In this document: positions 19,808 through 28,688 of the stretch, piece by piece
Numbering within the stretch: the stretch's first letter is position 1
Layout: each line of letters opens with the position of its first letter
NCBI RefSeq assembly: GCF_025725685.1
Contig: NZ_CP107008.1
Span: 806,001-870,000 of the forward strand
Origin: Halomonas sp. M4R1S46
Lineage (GTDB): Bacteria > Pseudomonadota > Gammaproteobacteria > Pseudomonadales > Halomonadaceae
Direction: 5' to 3'
Length of the DNA stretch: 64,000 nt
Position numbers and translations under genes: made by a program
The notes under the pieces: generated by a model
The model's input: the letters and a program-made list of their open reading frames with translations, nothing else
The model's database searches: none
Told to the model about the DNA's origin: nothing

Positions 19808-20602
19808 TCAATCCATGTTGCGGGAGTAGAAGATCTCCAGCATCTCCTTGCGCAAACGGCCCTCGATGTCCCGGGCCTCCTCGAAGGTGATGTCCCGCCG
19901 GGAGGTGCCGAACAGGTAGTTCTCCAGCTCGAAGTCCTTGAGCAGCATCTTGGTGTGGAACATGTTCTCCTGGTACACGTTCACGTCCATCATCTGGTAG
20001 GCCTGCTTGGTGTCCTCGGCCAGGTAGTCCTGGATGGAGGTGATGTCGTGGTCGATGAACAGCTTCCTGCCGTCCACGTCCCGGGTGAAGCCGCGCACCC
20101 GGTAGTCCATGGTCACGATGTCGGAATCGAAGCTGTGGATCAGGTAGTTCAGCGCCTTGAGCGGGCTGATGTGGCCACAGGTGGAGACGTCGATATCCAG
20201 GCGGAAGGTGCTGATGCCGTTGTCCGGGTGGGATTCCGGATAGCTGTGCACCGTGACGTGGCTCTTGTCCAGGTGGGCGACCACGGTCTCGGGCAGCGGG
20301 CCCGGGCCCGGCTCGAGCTGCTCCGGATCGGTCTCCTCCAACTCGTGCTCGGCGATCAGGATGGTCACGCTGGCGCCGTGGGGCTCGTAGTCCTGCCGCG
20401 AGATGTTGAGCACATGGGCGCCGATGATGTTGGTCACATCCTTGAGGATCTGCGTCAGCCGCTCGGCGTTGTAGAGCTCATCGATGTAGTCGATGTAGGC
20501 CCTGCGCTGCTCCTCGGTCTTCGCGTAGCAGATATCGTAGATGTTGAAGCTCAGGGAGCTGGTCAGGTTGTTGAACCCGTGGAGTCGGAGATTGTCGGTC
20601 AC
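19808..20602 (-). CDS. speD: S-adenosylmethionine decarboxylase proenzyme
   Basis: Pyruvoyl enzyme that makes decarboxylated SAM for spermidine synthesis. With a GTG start at 20602 (GGGAGG 8 bp upstream) the protein has 264 residues, the same as E. coli SpeD, and opens with NLRLHGFNNLTSSLSFNIYD like it. The autocleavage site is in HLDKSHVTVHSYPE, between Lys113 and Ser114, with Ser114 becoming the pyruvoyl group. DYRVRGFTRDV and VNVYQENMFHTKM are conserved. An ATG 33 bp upstream lacks a ribosome-binding site. Confidence 0.96.
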   Translation of the reverse strand: MTDNLRLHGFNNLTSSLSFNIYDICYAKTEEQRRAYIDYIDELYNAERLTQILKDVTNIIGAHVLNISRQDYEPHGASVTILIAEHELEETDPEQLEPGPGPLPETVVAHLDKSHVTVHSYPESHPDNGISTFRLDIDVSTCGHISPLKALNYLIHSFDSDIVTMDYRVRGFTRDVDGRKLFIDHDITSIQDYLAEDTKQAYQMMDVNVYQENMFHTKMLLKDFELENYLFGTSRRDITFEEARDIEGRLRKEMLEIFYSRNMD

Positions 20603-20742
20603 GTCCGAGCCTCCCTCTGTGGCAGATGATGTCATCCCGACGTGTGGCGCCGGAACCCAGGCGTTCGAAAGGCGCGTATTATGCACAGCCACCGATGACG
20701 GCGCACCCGCCGGCCCCCATTTTTTTCGCTGCCCCGCGTCAC

Positions 20743-20754
20743 CGTCACGTGACG
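20743..20754. promoter_or_regulatory. Perfect 12-bp palindrome upstream of speD
   Basis: CGTCACGTGACG is a perfect palindrome in the 181-bp gap between the OsmC-family gene and the speD start, about 140 bp upstream of that start. It could be a regulator-binding site, but no specific regulator is implied by the sequence. Confidence 0.35.
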
Positions 20755-20783
20755 AATCGCAGGCGCCGCTACCGTGTTCCCCC

Positions 20784-21203
20784 TCAGTCCTCGACGATGG
20801 TGAAGGAGTGCGTCACCTCGACGCCCCCCTTGGCCAGCATGATCGAGGCGCTGCAGTACTTGTCGGCGGACAGCTCCACGGCCCGCTTGACCTGCTTCTC
20901 CTTGAGGCCCTGTCCGCTGACGGTGAAGTGTACGTGGATCCTGGAGAACACGCTCGGCACGCTGTCGGCGCGTTCGGCCTCGACGCTGGCCACGCAGTCG
21001 CTGACCGGGGCCCGGGACTTCTCGAGGATCTCCAGGACGTCGAAGGAGGTGCAGGCCCCCAGCCCCATCAGCAGCATCTCCATGGGCCGCGGGCCGGTGT
21101 TGCGGCCGCCGTGGTCGGGCGGGCCGTCGATGACCACACTGTGGCCGCTCCCGGCCTCGGCGACGAACTGGCGACCGTCGGTCCACTTGACGCTGGCTTT
21201 CAT
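20784..21203 (-). CDS. OsmC-family protein
   Basis: The 139-residue protein of the OsmC/Ohr/YhfA family has the two conserved cysteines at positions 51 (GLGACTSFDV) and 117 (ADKYCSAS). OsmC and Ohr members reduce organic peroxides through such a pair; the YhfA branch, which this resembles in its PRPMEMLLMGLGAC motif, has no firmly known substrate. It is read in the same direction as speD, 181 bp upstream. Confidence 0.9.
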   Translation of the reverse strand: MKASVKWTDGRQFVAEAGSGHSVVIDGPPDHGGRNTGPRPMEMLLMGLGACTSFDVLEILEKSRAPVSDCVASVEAERADSVPSVFSRIHVHFTVSGQGLKEKQVKRAVELSADKYCSASIMLAKGGVEVTHSFTIVED

Positions 21204-21284
21204 GGGCAGGGGTTCCTTCTCTCAATGGTGGATGCGAATGGCCCGGCATGGGGTCAGGCAGCATAGCAGCTGCTGGCCGCCGAC

Positions 21285-21956
21285 TCAGCCCCCGGCCCCG
21301 CCGAGGGCCCGGTCCAGGGCCGCCAGGCGCGCGGGGGTGCCCACGTCGACCCAACGGCCGTGATGGTGGTGGCCGCCGACCCGGCCCTCGGCCATGGCCG
21401 CGCGCAGCAGCGGCGCCAGGGCGAAGGCGCCGTCGGGCCGGTCGGCCACCAGGGCCGGGTCGAGCAGCGCCAGGCCGGCATAGGTCAGCCGGGGCTCGCC
21501 CCGTTCGCGGACCCGCCCCGCGGCGTCGAGGTGGAAGTCGCCCTCCGCGTGGTGGTCGGGGTTGTCCACCAGCACCAGGCGTGCCAGGTCGTCGCCCAGC
21601 GGTGCCATGGCGAGCGGTGTGACGTCGCACCAGACGTCGCCGTTGACCAGCCAGAAGGGCGCCTCGCCGAGCAGCGGCAGGGCGCGGCGGATGCCGCCGC
21701 CGGTCTCCAGGGGCGCCTCCTCGCGGCTCCAGGCGATGCGCACGCCGAAGTCTCGGCCGTCGCCCAGGGCCGCGATGATCTGCTCGGCGCGATAGCTGAC
21801 GTTGATTACCACATCGACGATGCCCGCGGCCGCCAGCCGCTCCAGGTGGTGCACGATCAGCGGCTTGCCGGCCACCGGCAGCAGCGGTTTGGGGCAGTGG
21901 TCGGTGAGCGGTCGCATGCGGGTGCCGAGGCCGGCGGCCAGGATCATCGCCTTCAT
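21285..21956 (-). CDS. murU: N-acetylmuramate alpha-1-phosphate uridylyltransferase
   Basis: The 223-residue nucleotidyltransferase has the signature MKAMILAAGLGTRMRPLTD and KPLLPVAGKPLI at the N-terminus and WLVNGDVWCD for the metal-binding Asp. MurU converts MurNAc-1-phosphate to UDP-MurNAc, the last step of the anhydro-MurNAc recycling route that bypasses de novo synthesis and gives intrinsic fosfomycin tolerance. Assignment to MurU rather than a general sugar nucleotidyltransferase rests on the 4-bp overlap with the amgK homologue immediately upstream. Confidence 0.92.
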   Translation of the reverse strand: MKAMILAAGLGTRMRPLTDHCPKPLLPVAGKPLIVHHLERLAAAGIVDVVINVSYRAEQIIAALGDGRDFGVRIAWSREEAPLETGGGIRRALPLLGEAPFWLVNGDVWCDVTPLAMAPLGDDLARLVLVDNPDHHAEGDFHLDAAGRVRERGEPRLTYAGLALLDPALVADRPDGAFALAPLLRAAMAEGRVGGHHHHGRWVDVGTPARLAALDRALGGAGG

Positions 21957-22999
21957 GCCGACGCCTCCCGGTCGAGCCCGTCCGCGGCGAGGCGTGCCAT
22001 CAGCGTGGGGCGGAAGCGTTCGGCGAGCCAGGCCCGGAAGGCCGACTGGCCGTCGAGCTCGACCAGGGCGTCCTCGAGGTGGGCGAGGAAGTGCGGCAGG
22101 CGGGCCAGGTACCCTTCGCGGTGATCACGCAGGGTCAGGCGGCAGAAGATGCCCAGCACCTTGAGGGCGCGCTGGGCGGCCATGGCCGCCGCCTGGCCCC
22201 GGAAGGCCTCGGGCGAGAGCGTGGCCGGCAGCCGGCCGTCGGCCACGGCCCGCCGCCGGAAGGCCTCGATCCAGGCAGCGCGCCGCGCCGGCGCGAAGCG
22301 ACAGTAGCGGCCATGCAGCAGCGAGATCAGGTCATAGCTGAGCGGGCCGGCCACGGCGTCCTGGAAGTCGATCAGGTACAGCCGGTCGTCCTGGACCATC
22401 AGGTTCATGGCATCGAAGTCCCGGTGCACGGTGACCACCGGCTGGGCCAGGGCGGCGTCGATCAGCGCCTGGCGCAGCGCCGGCCAGCCCGGCGGCGTCT
22501 CGAGGGCCAGCCAGCGCCCCAGGCACCACTCGGGGAAGAGATCCAGCTCCCGCCCCAGCAGCTCGGCGTCGTAGGCCGGCAGCCCGTCCGGGCGGGTGCG
22601 GGTCTGCAGCGCGTCGAGCAGGGCCAGGGCGCGCTCGTGCCAGGCCAGGGTCGCCGGGCCGTCGTCGCCGTCGAAGCCGGCCTGCAGGGGGGTGTCGCCC
22701 AGGTCGTCGAGCTCCAGGAAGCCGGCCGCGAGGTCGACGCCGTGCAGCGCCGGCACCGGCAGCCCCGCCTCCCGCCAGCGCCGGGCGATGGCGACGAAGG
22801 GGGCGCTGTCCTCCCGGGCCGGCGGCGCGTCCATCAGCACGCGGGTGGTGCCGTCGGGCAGGGTCAGGCGGAAGTAGCGTCGGAAGCTGGCATCGCCGGC
22901 GGCCAGGCGCAGGTCGAGGGCCTCGGGGGCGAGCCCGTGGCGGGCGGCGGCCCAGTGGCGCAATCGCTGGTGGCGCGGGAGGGCATCGGCCTGTGGCAT
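21953..22999 (-). CDS. amgK: N-acetylmuramate/N-acetylglucosamine anomeric kinase
   Basis: The 348-residue aminoglycoside-phosphotransferase-fold kinase has the catalytic motif VTVHRDFDAMNLMVQ and the metal-binding LIDFQDAVAGPLSYDL. AmgK phosphorylates the anomeric position of MurNAc, feeding MurU. The start is the ATG at 22999 with AGAGGTGA just upstream; the longer in-frame extension runs into the lptD promoter region. The order amgK-murU divergent from lptD is common in pseudomonads and relatives. Confidence 0.92.
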   Translation of the reverse strand: MPQADALPRHQRLRHWAAARHGLAPEALDLRLAAGDASFRRYFRLTLPDGTTRVLMDAPPAREDSAPFVAIARRWREAGLPVPALHGVDLAAGFLELDDLGDTPLQAGFDGDDGPATLAWHERALALLDALQTRTRPDGLPAYDAELLGRELDLFPEWCLGRWLALETPPGWPALRQALIDAALAQPVVTVHRDFDAMNLMVQDDRLYLIDFQDAVAGPLSYDLISLLHGRYCRFAPARRAAWIEAFRRRAVADGRLPATLSPEAFRGQAAAMAAQRALKVLGIFCRLTLRDHREGYLARLPHFLAHLEDALVELDGQSAFRAWLAERFRPTLMARLAADGLDREASA

Positions 23000-23124
23000 C
23001 TTCACCTCTCGGTCGTCGGGTGGCGGGGCGTCGGTTGACGGCCCCGGGGCGGCGCCGCATGCTGAGGCCCGACGTCGTCGGCGAAGACAGGGGCTCGTCG
23101 GCGGCACAGGTCGCACGGGGCCTG

Positions 23125-23130
23125 TATAAT
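23125..23130 (+). promoter_or_regulatory. Consensus -10 box upstream of lptD
   Basis: A perfect TATAAT lies 33 bp before the lptD start, in the divergent gap with amgK. I do not see a good -35 hexamer at 16-18 bp, so the promoter may depend on an activator. Confidence 0.45.
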
Positions 23131-23162
23131 ACCGATTCCCCCGGCCAAGGACATCGTGGAAC

Positions 23163-25634
23163 ATGGGCAAGCGACCCTCATGGACGGCCCTGGCAGGCCT
23201 AGTGACCTCCAGCGTGATGGCGAGCCCCCTGCTGGCGGCGCCCCCCGAGTCGCTGCCGGCGGCGCAGCTCGACTGGCGGCCCTGGGGCGAAGACCGCCCG
23301 GCCGGCGCCCTGTGCCGGGGCCGCTACGTGGTGCCGGACTACCGCCTGGCCGCGCCCCCGGCGGGGCGCGTGGCCAGCGAGGCCGACAGCGGCCAGTACG
23401 GGGCGGACGGCGAGACCCTCCTCAACGGCGAGGTGGTGCTGCGCCGCGGCGACACCCAGCTGGAGGCGCCGCGGGTGCGCCTGCCGGCCTCCCGGGAGCG
23501 GGTCTTCGCCGAGGGGCCGGTGGCCCTGCGCGACCGCAACCTGCTGGTGCGCGGCGCGGCCGCCGAGTTCTCCCTGGAGAGTGACGATGCGCGCATCGAC
23601 ACCGCCCACTACGTGGCCCACGAGCAGCGCCTGCGCGGCGATGCGGTGCGCCTGGCCCGGGTCGCCGAGGACCGCTACCGGCTGACCGAGGCGAGTTTCA
23701 CCACCTGCGAGCCGGGCAGCGACCTGTGGCGCCTGGTCGGCAACGACATCCTGCTGGATCGCCAGCGCGGCTACGGCACCGCCACCCATGCCCGGCTCGA
23801 GGTGGGCAAGGTGCCGGTCTTCTACTGGCCCTGGGTGCGCTTTCCGCTGGACGACCGCCGCCAGACCGGCTTCCTGTGGCCGACCCTGGGCTTCTCCGGC
23901 GATTCCTTCGATTATGCCCAGCCGTTCTACTGGAACATCGCCGCGAACCAGGACGCCACCCTGACGCCGCGCTGGATCAGCAACCGCGGCTGGCTGATGG
24001 GCGCCGAATACCGCTACCTGCTGCCCGGCGACGCCGGCACCCTCGAGGGCGCCTACATCGCCGACGACCGTCTGGCCGGCGAGGAGGCCTCGGCGGGCTC
24101 CGAACTGGAGAACGGCGACGCCCGCTGGTACATCGATGCCCGGCATGCCGGCCGCTTCGACCCCCGCACCCGCTACCAGCTGCGCTACGGGGCGGCCAGT
24201 GACGGGGCCTATTTCGACGACTTCGGCCTCACCTTCGGCGAACAGGACACCGACAGCCTGGCCCGGCTGGCCCGTCTCGACTACCGGGGCGACGTCTGGC
24301 GGCTCGAGGCCAAGGCCCAGGGCTACCAGAAGCTCGAGGACCCGCTCGACGAGGGCGACAAGCCCTTCTATCGGCTGCCGAGCCTGACCGCCAATGCCCG
24401 CTGGCGCCAGGACACGGGCTTCTATCAGGAGTGGGGCTCCAACCTGACCTACTTCTGGCGCGATATCGAGGGCGACGAGAATGGGCGCTACGATTTCCGG
24501 GACGGCCAGCGAACGATCCCGATCCGCGAGGCGGCCAACGGCTCGCGCCTGCGCCTGACGCCCGCCACGGGCTGGCGCTTCGACGACACCTGGGGCTTTC
24601 TCGAGCCGCGCCTGGAACTGGCCCATATCGCCTACGACCTCGACTACGGGGCGCGCGACACCGAGCGTTCCGAGGGGCCGTCGCAGACCGTGCCGATCGC
24701 CTCACTGGACGGCGGCCTGGTCTTCGAGCGCGACCTGGCGCTGGGCGGTGACGCCTTCCGCCAGACCCTGGAGCCGCGCCTGAACTATGCCTATGTGCCG
24801 GCCCGGGACCAGAGCGACTTCCCCGACTTCGACACCAAGGAGCGGGCCTTCTCCTGGAACCAGCTGTGGTCGCCGTATCGCTTCACCGGGGGGGATCGGG
24901 TCGGCGATCTCAATCGCTTCTCCTACGGCACGGAGTCGCGCCTGCTGGAGGATGCCAGCGGCCGCGAGCGGCTCTCCCTGGGGGTGGGGCAGGCGGTCTA
25001 CTTCGAGGACCGCACCATCGACCTGGGCGGCGATCCCGACACCCTGCCCAGCGAACAGAACTTCCCGCGCTTCTACGACGCCACCCGGGACCGCTCGCCC
25101 TGGGTGACCCGCCTCGACTGGCGGGTCACCGACCACTGGCGCACCCGCTGGGAGTGGCTCTACGACGACCACCTGTCGCGCACCGAGCGCACCTCCCTGG
25201 GACTGCAGTACCGGGCCGATGCCGGCCACGTGCTGAACCTTGGCTATAACTGGGAGCTCGAGGGCTTTTCCCCCGCCGAGGACGCGGAGGACGTGCGCGG
25301 CTATGACCGCGAGGACTACGACCTATCCTTCGCCCTCAAGGCCACGCCGCGGCTCGACGTGATCGGCCGGGTGCTCTACGACAACACCAACGACCGGATG
25401 CTGGAGCAACTGGCGGGTGTGCAGTGGAACGACTGCTGCTATGGTCTGCAGCTGGTCTGGCGGGAGTGGATCGACGACGAGGACACCGCCAACACCATCG
25501 CCGACGACACCACCGACCGCGGCTTCTTCCTGCGCTTCGTGTTCAAGGGGCTCGGCGGCGTCGGTGGCGAGGCGGACACCCATTTCCGGGAGGCGATCCC
25601 GGGCTATCGCAGTACTGCCTTCGGCCGACCCTGA
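23163..25634 (+). CDS. lptD: LPS-assembly outer-membrane protein LptD
   Basis: Outer-membrane beta-barrel that, with LptE, inserts lipopolysaccharide into the outer leaflet. The 823-residue protein has a signal peptide (about 1-25, cleaved after SPLLA), a periplasmic OstA-type jellyroll (about 60-200) and a C-terminal barrel. The four cysteines expected for the two interdomain disulfides are present: one in GALCRGRYV, one in FTTCEPGSD, and the adjacent pair in WNDCCYGLQ. It is the first gene of a block matching the E. coli order lptD-surA-pdxA-rsmA-apaG-apaH. Confidence 0.96.
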   Translation: MGKRPSWTALAGLVTSSVMASPLLAAPPESLPAAQLDWRPWGEDRPAGALCRGRYVVPDYRLAAPPAGRVASEADSGQYGADGETLLNGEVVLRRGDTQLEAPRVRLPASRERVFAEGPVALRDRNLLVRGAAAEFSLESDDARIDTAHYVAHEQRLRGDAVRLARVAEDRYRLTEASFTTCEPGSDLWRLVGNDILLDRQRGYGTATHARLEVGKVPVFYWPWVRFPLDDRRQTGFLWPTLGFSGDSFDYAQPFYWNIAANQDATLTPRWISNRGWLMGAEYRYLLPGDAGTLEGAYIADDRLAGEEASAGSELENGDARWYIDARHAGRFDPRTRYQLRYGAASDGAYFDDFGLTFGEQDTDSLARLARLDYRGDVWRLEAKAQGYQKLEDPLDEGDKPFYRLPSLTANARWRQDTGFYQEWGSNLTYFWRDIEGDENGRYDFRDGQRTIPIREAANGSRLRLTPATGWRFDDTWGFLEPRLELAHIAYDLDYGARDTERSEGPSQTVPIASLDGGLVFERDLALGGDAFRQTLEPRLNYAYVPARDQSDFPDFDTKERAFSWNQLWSPYRFTGGDRVGDLNRFSYGTESRLLEDASGRERLSLGVGQAVYFEDRTIDLGGDPDTLPSEQNFPRFYDATRDRSPWVTRLDWRVTDHWRTRWEWLYDDHLSRTERTSLGLQYRADAGHVLNLGYNWELEGFSPAEDAEDVRGYDREDYDLSFALKATPRLDVIGRVLYDNTNDRMLEQLAGVQWNDCCYGLQLVWREWIDDEDTANTIADDTTDRGFFLRFVFKGLGGVGGEADTHFREAIPGYRSTAFGRP

Positions 25635-25666
25635 GGCAACCGACACCGATGAGAGGAAAGACAGAC

Positions 25667-26305
25667 ATGCGCAGTCGACAACTCGCCACCCTGATGCTGG
25701 GCCTGTGCCTCGCCCTGACGCCCCTGGCCGGCCTGGCCCAGGCGCGTCAGCCGCTGGACCACATCGTGGCGGTGGTCAACGAGGGCGCCATCATGGCCTC
25801 CCAGCTCGAGGATCGCCTCGCCCAGACGCGCAACCGGCTGAGGGCCCGGGGCGTCGAGCTGCCGCCCGAGGCGGCGCTGCGCGAGCAGGTGCTCGATCGC
25901 ATGATCGTCGAGGAGATCCAGCTGCAGATGGCCCGCGAGGCCAACCTCAGCGTCGACGACACCGAACTCAACCGCCAGGTGCGGGCCATCGCCGAGGGCA
26001 ACAACATGACCCTCGAGCAGTTCGCCGACGCCCTGGAGGCCGACGGCCTGTCCCTGGGTGTGGTCCGCGACCAGGTGCGCCGCGAGCTGCTGATGCGCGA
26101 GCTGCAGCAGCGTCGCGTGGCCAGTCGCGTGAACCTCTCCGAGCGGGAGGTGGAGCGCTACATCGAGCAGCAGGGCGGCAGCGTCAGCCGTGACCAGGCC
26201 CGCGAGGCGCTGTTCCAGCGCAAGGTGAGCGACGAGATGGAAGCCTGGATCCAGGAGATCCGGGCCGACGCCTTCATCGACGAGCGGCTCGAGCCCGGCT
26301 CATGA
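25667..26305 (+). CDS. surA: SurA-type periplasmic chaperone lacking parvulin domains
   Basis: The 212-residue protein has a signal peptide (about 1-25, ending GLAQA), the SurA N-domain from PLDHIVAVVNEGAIMASQLE through about residue 165, and then directly the SurA C-terminal helix (SRDQAREALFQRKVSDEMEA). E. coli SurA is 428 residues because two parvulin domains sit between these parts; both are absent here. The remaining N plus C core is the portion known to carry chaperone activity for outer-membrane proteins in E. coli. The start at 25667 is preceded by GAGAGGAAAG. It lies between lptD and pdxA, as is usual for surA, and ends in an ATGA overlap. Confidence 0.92.
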   Translation: MRSRQLATLMLGLCLALTPLAGLAQARQPLDHIVAVVNEGAIMASQLEDRLAQTRNRLRARGVELPPEAALREQVLDRMIVEEIQLQMAREANLSVDDTELNRQVRAIAEGNNMTLEQFADALEADGLSLGVVRDQVRRELLMRELQQRRVASRVNLSEREVERYIEQQGGSVSRDQAREALFQRKVSDEMEAWIQEIRADAFIDERLEPGS

Positions 26306-27354
26306 GGGCGTCCCCGGTGCTGGCGCTGACCACCGGCGAGCCGGCCGGCATCGGCCCGGAGCTCGCGGTGATGCTGGCCACCGATACGCCGGCCGCCGGT
26401 ACGGCGGACCACCGGGTCGTGGCGGTGGGCGATCCCGACCTGCTGGTCGAGCGGGCCGCGGCCCTCGGCCGGCCCCTGGAGGTGGTCGAGCTGGCCCCGC
26501 ACGAGGCGCCGCCGGCGCCCTGCCCGGGGCGCCTGCCGGTCTGGCCGGTGCCCCTGCGCGCGCCCTGCCGGCCGGGCGTGCTCGACACCCGCAACGCCGA
26601 CTATGTCCTCGAGACCCTCGACCGGGCCATCCACGGCTGTCGCGACGGCGAGGCCGCGGGGCTGGTCACCGCGCCTTTGCACAAGGCCGTGATCCTCGAG
26701 GCCGGCCATGCCGGCTTCCGCGGCCATACCGAATACCTGCGCGACGCCTGTGCGGTCGACGAGGTGGTGATGATGCTCGCCACCGACCGGGCCCTGCATG
26801 CCGAGGCCGCCGGCTGGCGGGGCGGCAGCGCGCTGCGGGTGGCCCTGGCCACCACCCACCTGCCGCTGCGCGAGGTCAGCGACGCCGTGACGCCCGAGCG
26901 GCTGACGCGGATCCTGCGCATCCTCGACGCCGACCTCAAGCGCTGGTTCGGGGTGGCGGCGCCGCGCATCGCCGTCTGCGGGCTCAACCCCCATGCCGGG
27001 GAGGGCGGTCACCTGGGCCGCGAGGAGCTCGAGGTCATCGCCCCGACCCTGGCGCGGCTGCGCCAGGACGGCCTGACCCTTGACGGACCGCTGCCGGCGG
27101 ATACCCTGTTCACCCCGCGCCACCTGGCGGGCGTGGACGCGGTGCTGGCCATGTATCATGACCAGGGCCTGCCGGTCCTCAAGTACGCCGGCTTCGGCCG
27201 CGCCGCCAACATCACCCTCGGCCTGCCGTGGGTGCGGACCTCGGTGGACCACGGCACGGCCCTGGACCTGGCCGGCCGGGGCGAGGCCGATCCCGGCAGC
27301 CTCGCCGTGGCCGTGGCGCTGGCCGCCGACATGGCCCGCCGCGGTCGGGGGTGA
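26302..27354 (+). CDS. pdxA: 4-hydroxythreonine-4-phosphate dehydrogenase
   Basis: NAD-dependent enzyme of the DXP-dependent pyridoxal 5'-phosphate pathway. The 350-residue protein has LTTGEPAGIGPELAVML at the N-terminus, the metal-binding His in GHTEYL and LNPHAGEGGHLG, and the C-terminal MYHDQGLPVLKYAGF motif. It overlaps surA by 4 bp (ATGA) and precedes rsmA, the standard operon order. Confidence 0.96.
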   Translation: MRASPVLALTTGEPAGIGPELAVMLATDTPAAGTADHRVVAVGDPDLLVERAAALGRPLEVVELAPHEAPPAPCPGRLPVWPVPLRAPCRPGVLDTRNADYVLETLDRAIHGCRDGEAAGLVTAPLHKAVILEAGHAGFRGHTEYLRDACAVDEVVMMLATDRALHAEAAGWRGGSALRVALATTHLPLREVSDAVTPERLTRILRILDADLKRWFGVAAPRIAVCGLNPHAGEGGHLGREELEVIAPTLARLRQDGLTLDGPLPADTLFTPRHLAGVDAVLAMYHDQGLPVLKYAGFGRAANITLGLPWVRTSVDHGTALDLAGRGEADPGSLAVAVALAADMARRGRG

Positions 27355-27457
27355 GAGCATTTTCCCAGCGTTTGGCAAGATGCAGGTGAGCCCCGGGATA
27401 ACTCATCGTCGCTTCTCATCTTGGCACCGCTTCCGATTCGAACAGAAGGACACAGTC

Positions 27458-28270
27458 ATGGCATCCCGCCCCCAGGGTCATCGCGCCCGCAAGCGCTTCG
27501 GCCAGAATTTCCTGCGTGACCCCGGCATCATCTCGCGGCTGGTGCGGGCCATCGGTGCCCGCTCCGGCGAGCGGCTGGTGGAGATCGGCCCCGGCCAGGG
27601 CGCCCTCACCGAGCCGTTGCTCGAGGCGGCGGGGGGCCACCTCGAGGTGATCGAGCTGGACCGTGACCTGATCCCCGGGCTGCGCGTGCAGTTCTTCGAC
27701 CGGCCGGGCTTCGTCATCCACGAGGGCGACGCCCTCAAGGTCGACTTCCGGGCCCTGCGCGGCGACGGGCCGCCGCTGCGGGTGGTGGGCAACCTGCCCT
27801 ACAACATCTCCACGCCCCTCATCGGCCACCTGCTCGAGGCCGGCGATGCCGTGGCCGACATGCACTTCATGCTGCAGAGGGAGGTGGTGGAGCGGCTCGC
27901 CGCCCCGCCCGGCGGGACCGATCGCGGTCGCCTCTCGGTGCTCGCCCAGTACCACTGCCGGGTCGAGTCGCTGTTCACGGTGCCGCCGGAGGCCTTCGTG
28001 CCGCGGCCCAAGGTGGAGTCGGCCATCGTGCGGCTGAGCCCCCATGCGACCCTGCCCCAGGCGGCCCGGGACGAGGCGCTGCTGTTCCAGCTGGTGCGCG
28101 AGGCCTTCGCCCAGCGCCGCAAGACCCTGCGCAACAATCTCAAGGGGCGCCTCGCCGCCGGCGACCTGGAGGCCCTGGGCATCGACCCGGGCCGCCGCCC
28201 CCAGACCCTCACGGTGGAGGAATTCGTGCGTATCGCCAATCACCTGTCCGCGCAAGGGGAGGCGTCATGA
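27458..28270 (+). CDS. rsmA: 16S rRNA dimethyladenosine transferase (KsgA)
   Basis: Methylates A1518 and A1519 of 16S rRNA. The 270-residue protein has HRARKRFGQNFLRDP at the N-terminus, the SAM-binding motif EIGPGQGALTEPLL and the catalytic NLPYNISTPL. The ATG at 27458 is preceded by AGAAGGA (27444-27450). It is 103 bp downstream of pdxA and overlaps apaG by 4 bp. Confidence 0.97.
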   Translation: MASRPQGHRARKRFGQNFLRDPGIISRLVRAIGARSGERLVEIGPGQGALTEPLLEAAGGHLEVIELDRDLIPGLRVQFFDRPGFVIHEGDALKVDFRALRGDGPPLRVVGNLPYNISTPLIGHLLEAGDAVADMHFMLQREVVERLAAPPGGTDRGRLSVLAQYHCRVESLFTVPPEAFVPRPKVESAIVRLSPHATLPQAARDEALLFQLVREAFAQRRKTLRNNLKGRLAAGDLEALGIDPGRRPQTLTVEEFVRIANHLSAQGEAS

Positions 28271-28656
28271 CCCCGTCATCGCTGGGCGACGAGATCCGCG
28301 TCGACGTCGAGCCCGCCTTCCGGGAGGACGAGTCCGCGCCGGAGGAAGAGCGCTTCGTGTTCAGCTATACCATCACGGTGCACAACCATTCCGGGCACAG
28401 CATGCAGCTGCTGGCGCGCCACTGGAAGATCACCCAGGGCAGCGGCAAGGTGCAGGAGGTGCGGGGCAAGGGCGTGGTCGGCCAGCAGCCGATGATCGGC
28501 CCCGGCCAGACCTTCCGCTACACCAGCCGGGCGATCCTCGACGGCCCGGTGGGCGTGATGGAAGGCGCCTTCACCTGCGTCGACACCGCCACCCAGCGGC
28601 CCTTCGAGGTGGCCATCGCGCCCTTTCGCCTGGCCGGTCCCAACCAGGTGCACTGA
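28267..28656 (+). CDS. apaG: ApaG domain protein
   Basis: The 129-residue all-beta protein has YTITVHNHSGHSMQLLARHWKI and GPGQTFRYTS, diagnostic of ApaG (DUF525), a family with a fibronectin-like fold and no settled enzymatic role. It overlaps rsmA by 4 bp and precedes apaH by 32 bp. Confidence 0.96.
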   Translation: MTPSSLGDEIRVDVEPAFREDESAPEEERFVFSYTITVHNHSGHSMQLLARHWKITQGSGKVQEVRGKGVVGQQPMIGPGQTFRYTSRAILDGPVGVMEGAFTCVDTATQRPFEVAIAPFRLAGPNQVH

Positions 28657-28688
28657 GCGCCGTCACCCACTGTCGACACGGAGGGCCC

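Noticed and set aside
20603..20692. Upstream extension of speD to an ATG at 20692 or 20635
   Set aside because: Neither has a ribosome-binding site, whereas the GTG at 20602 has GGGAGG and yields exactly the 264-residue family length.
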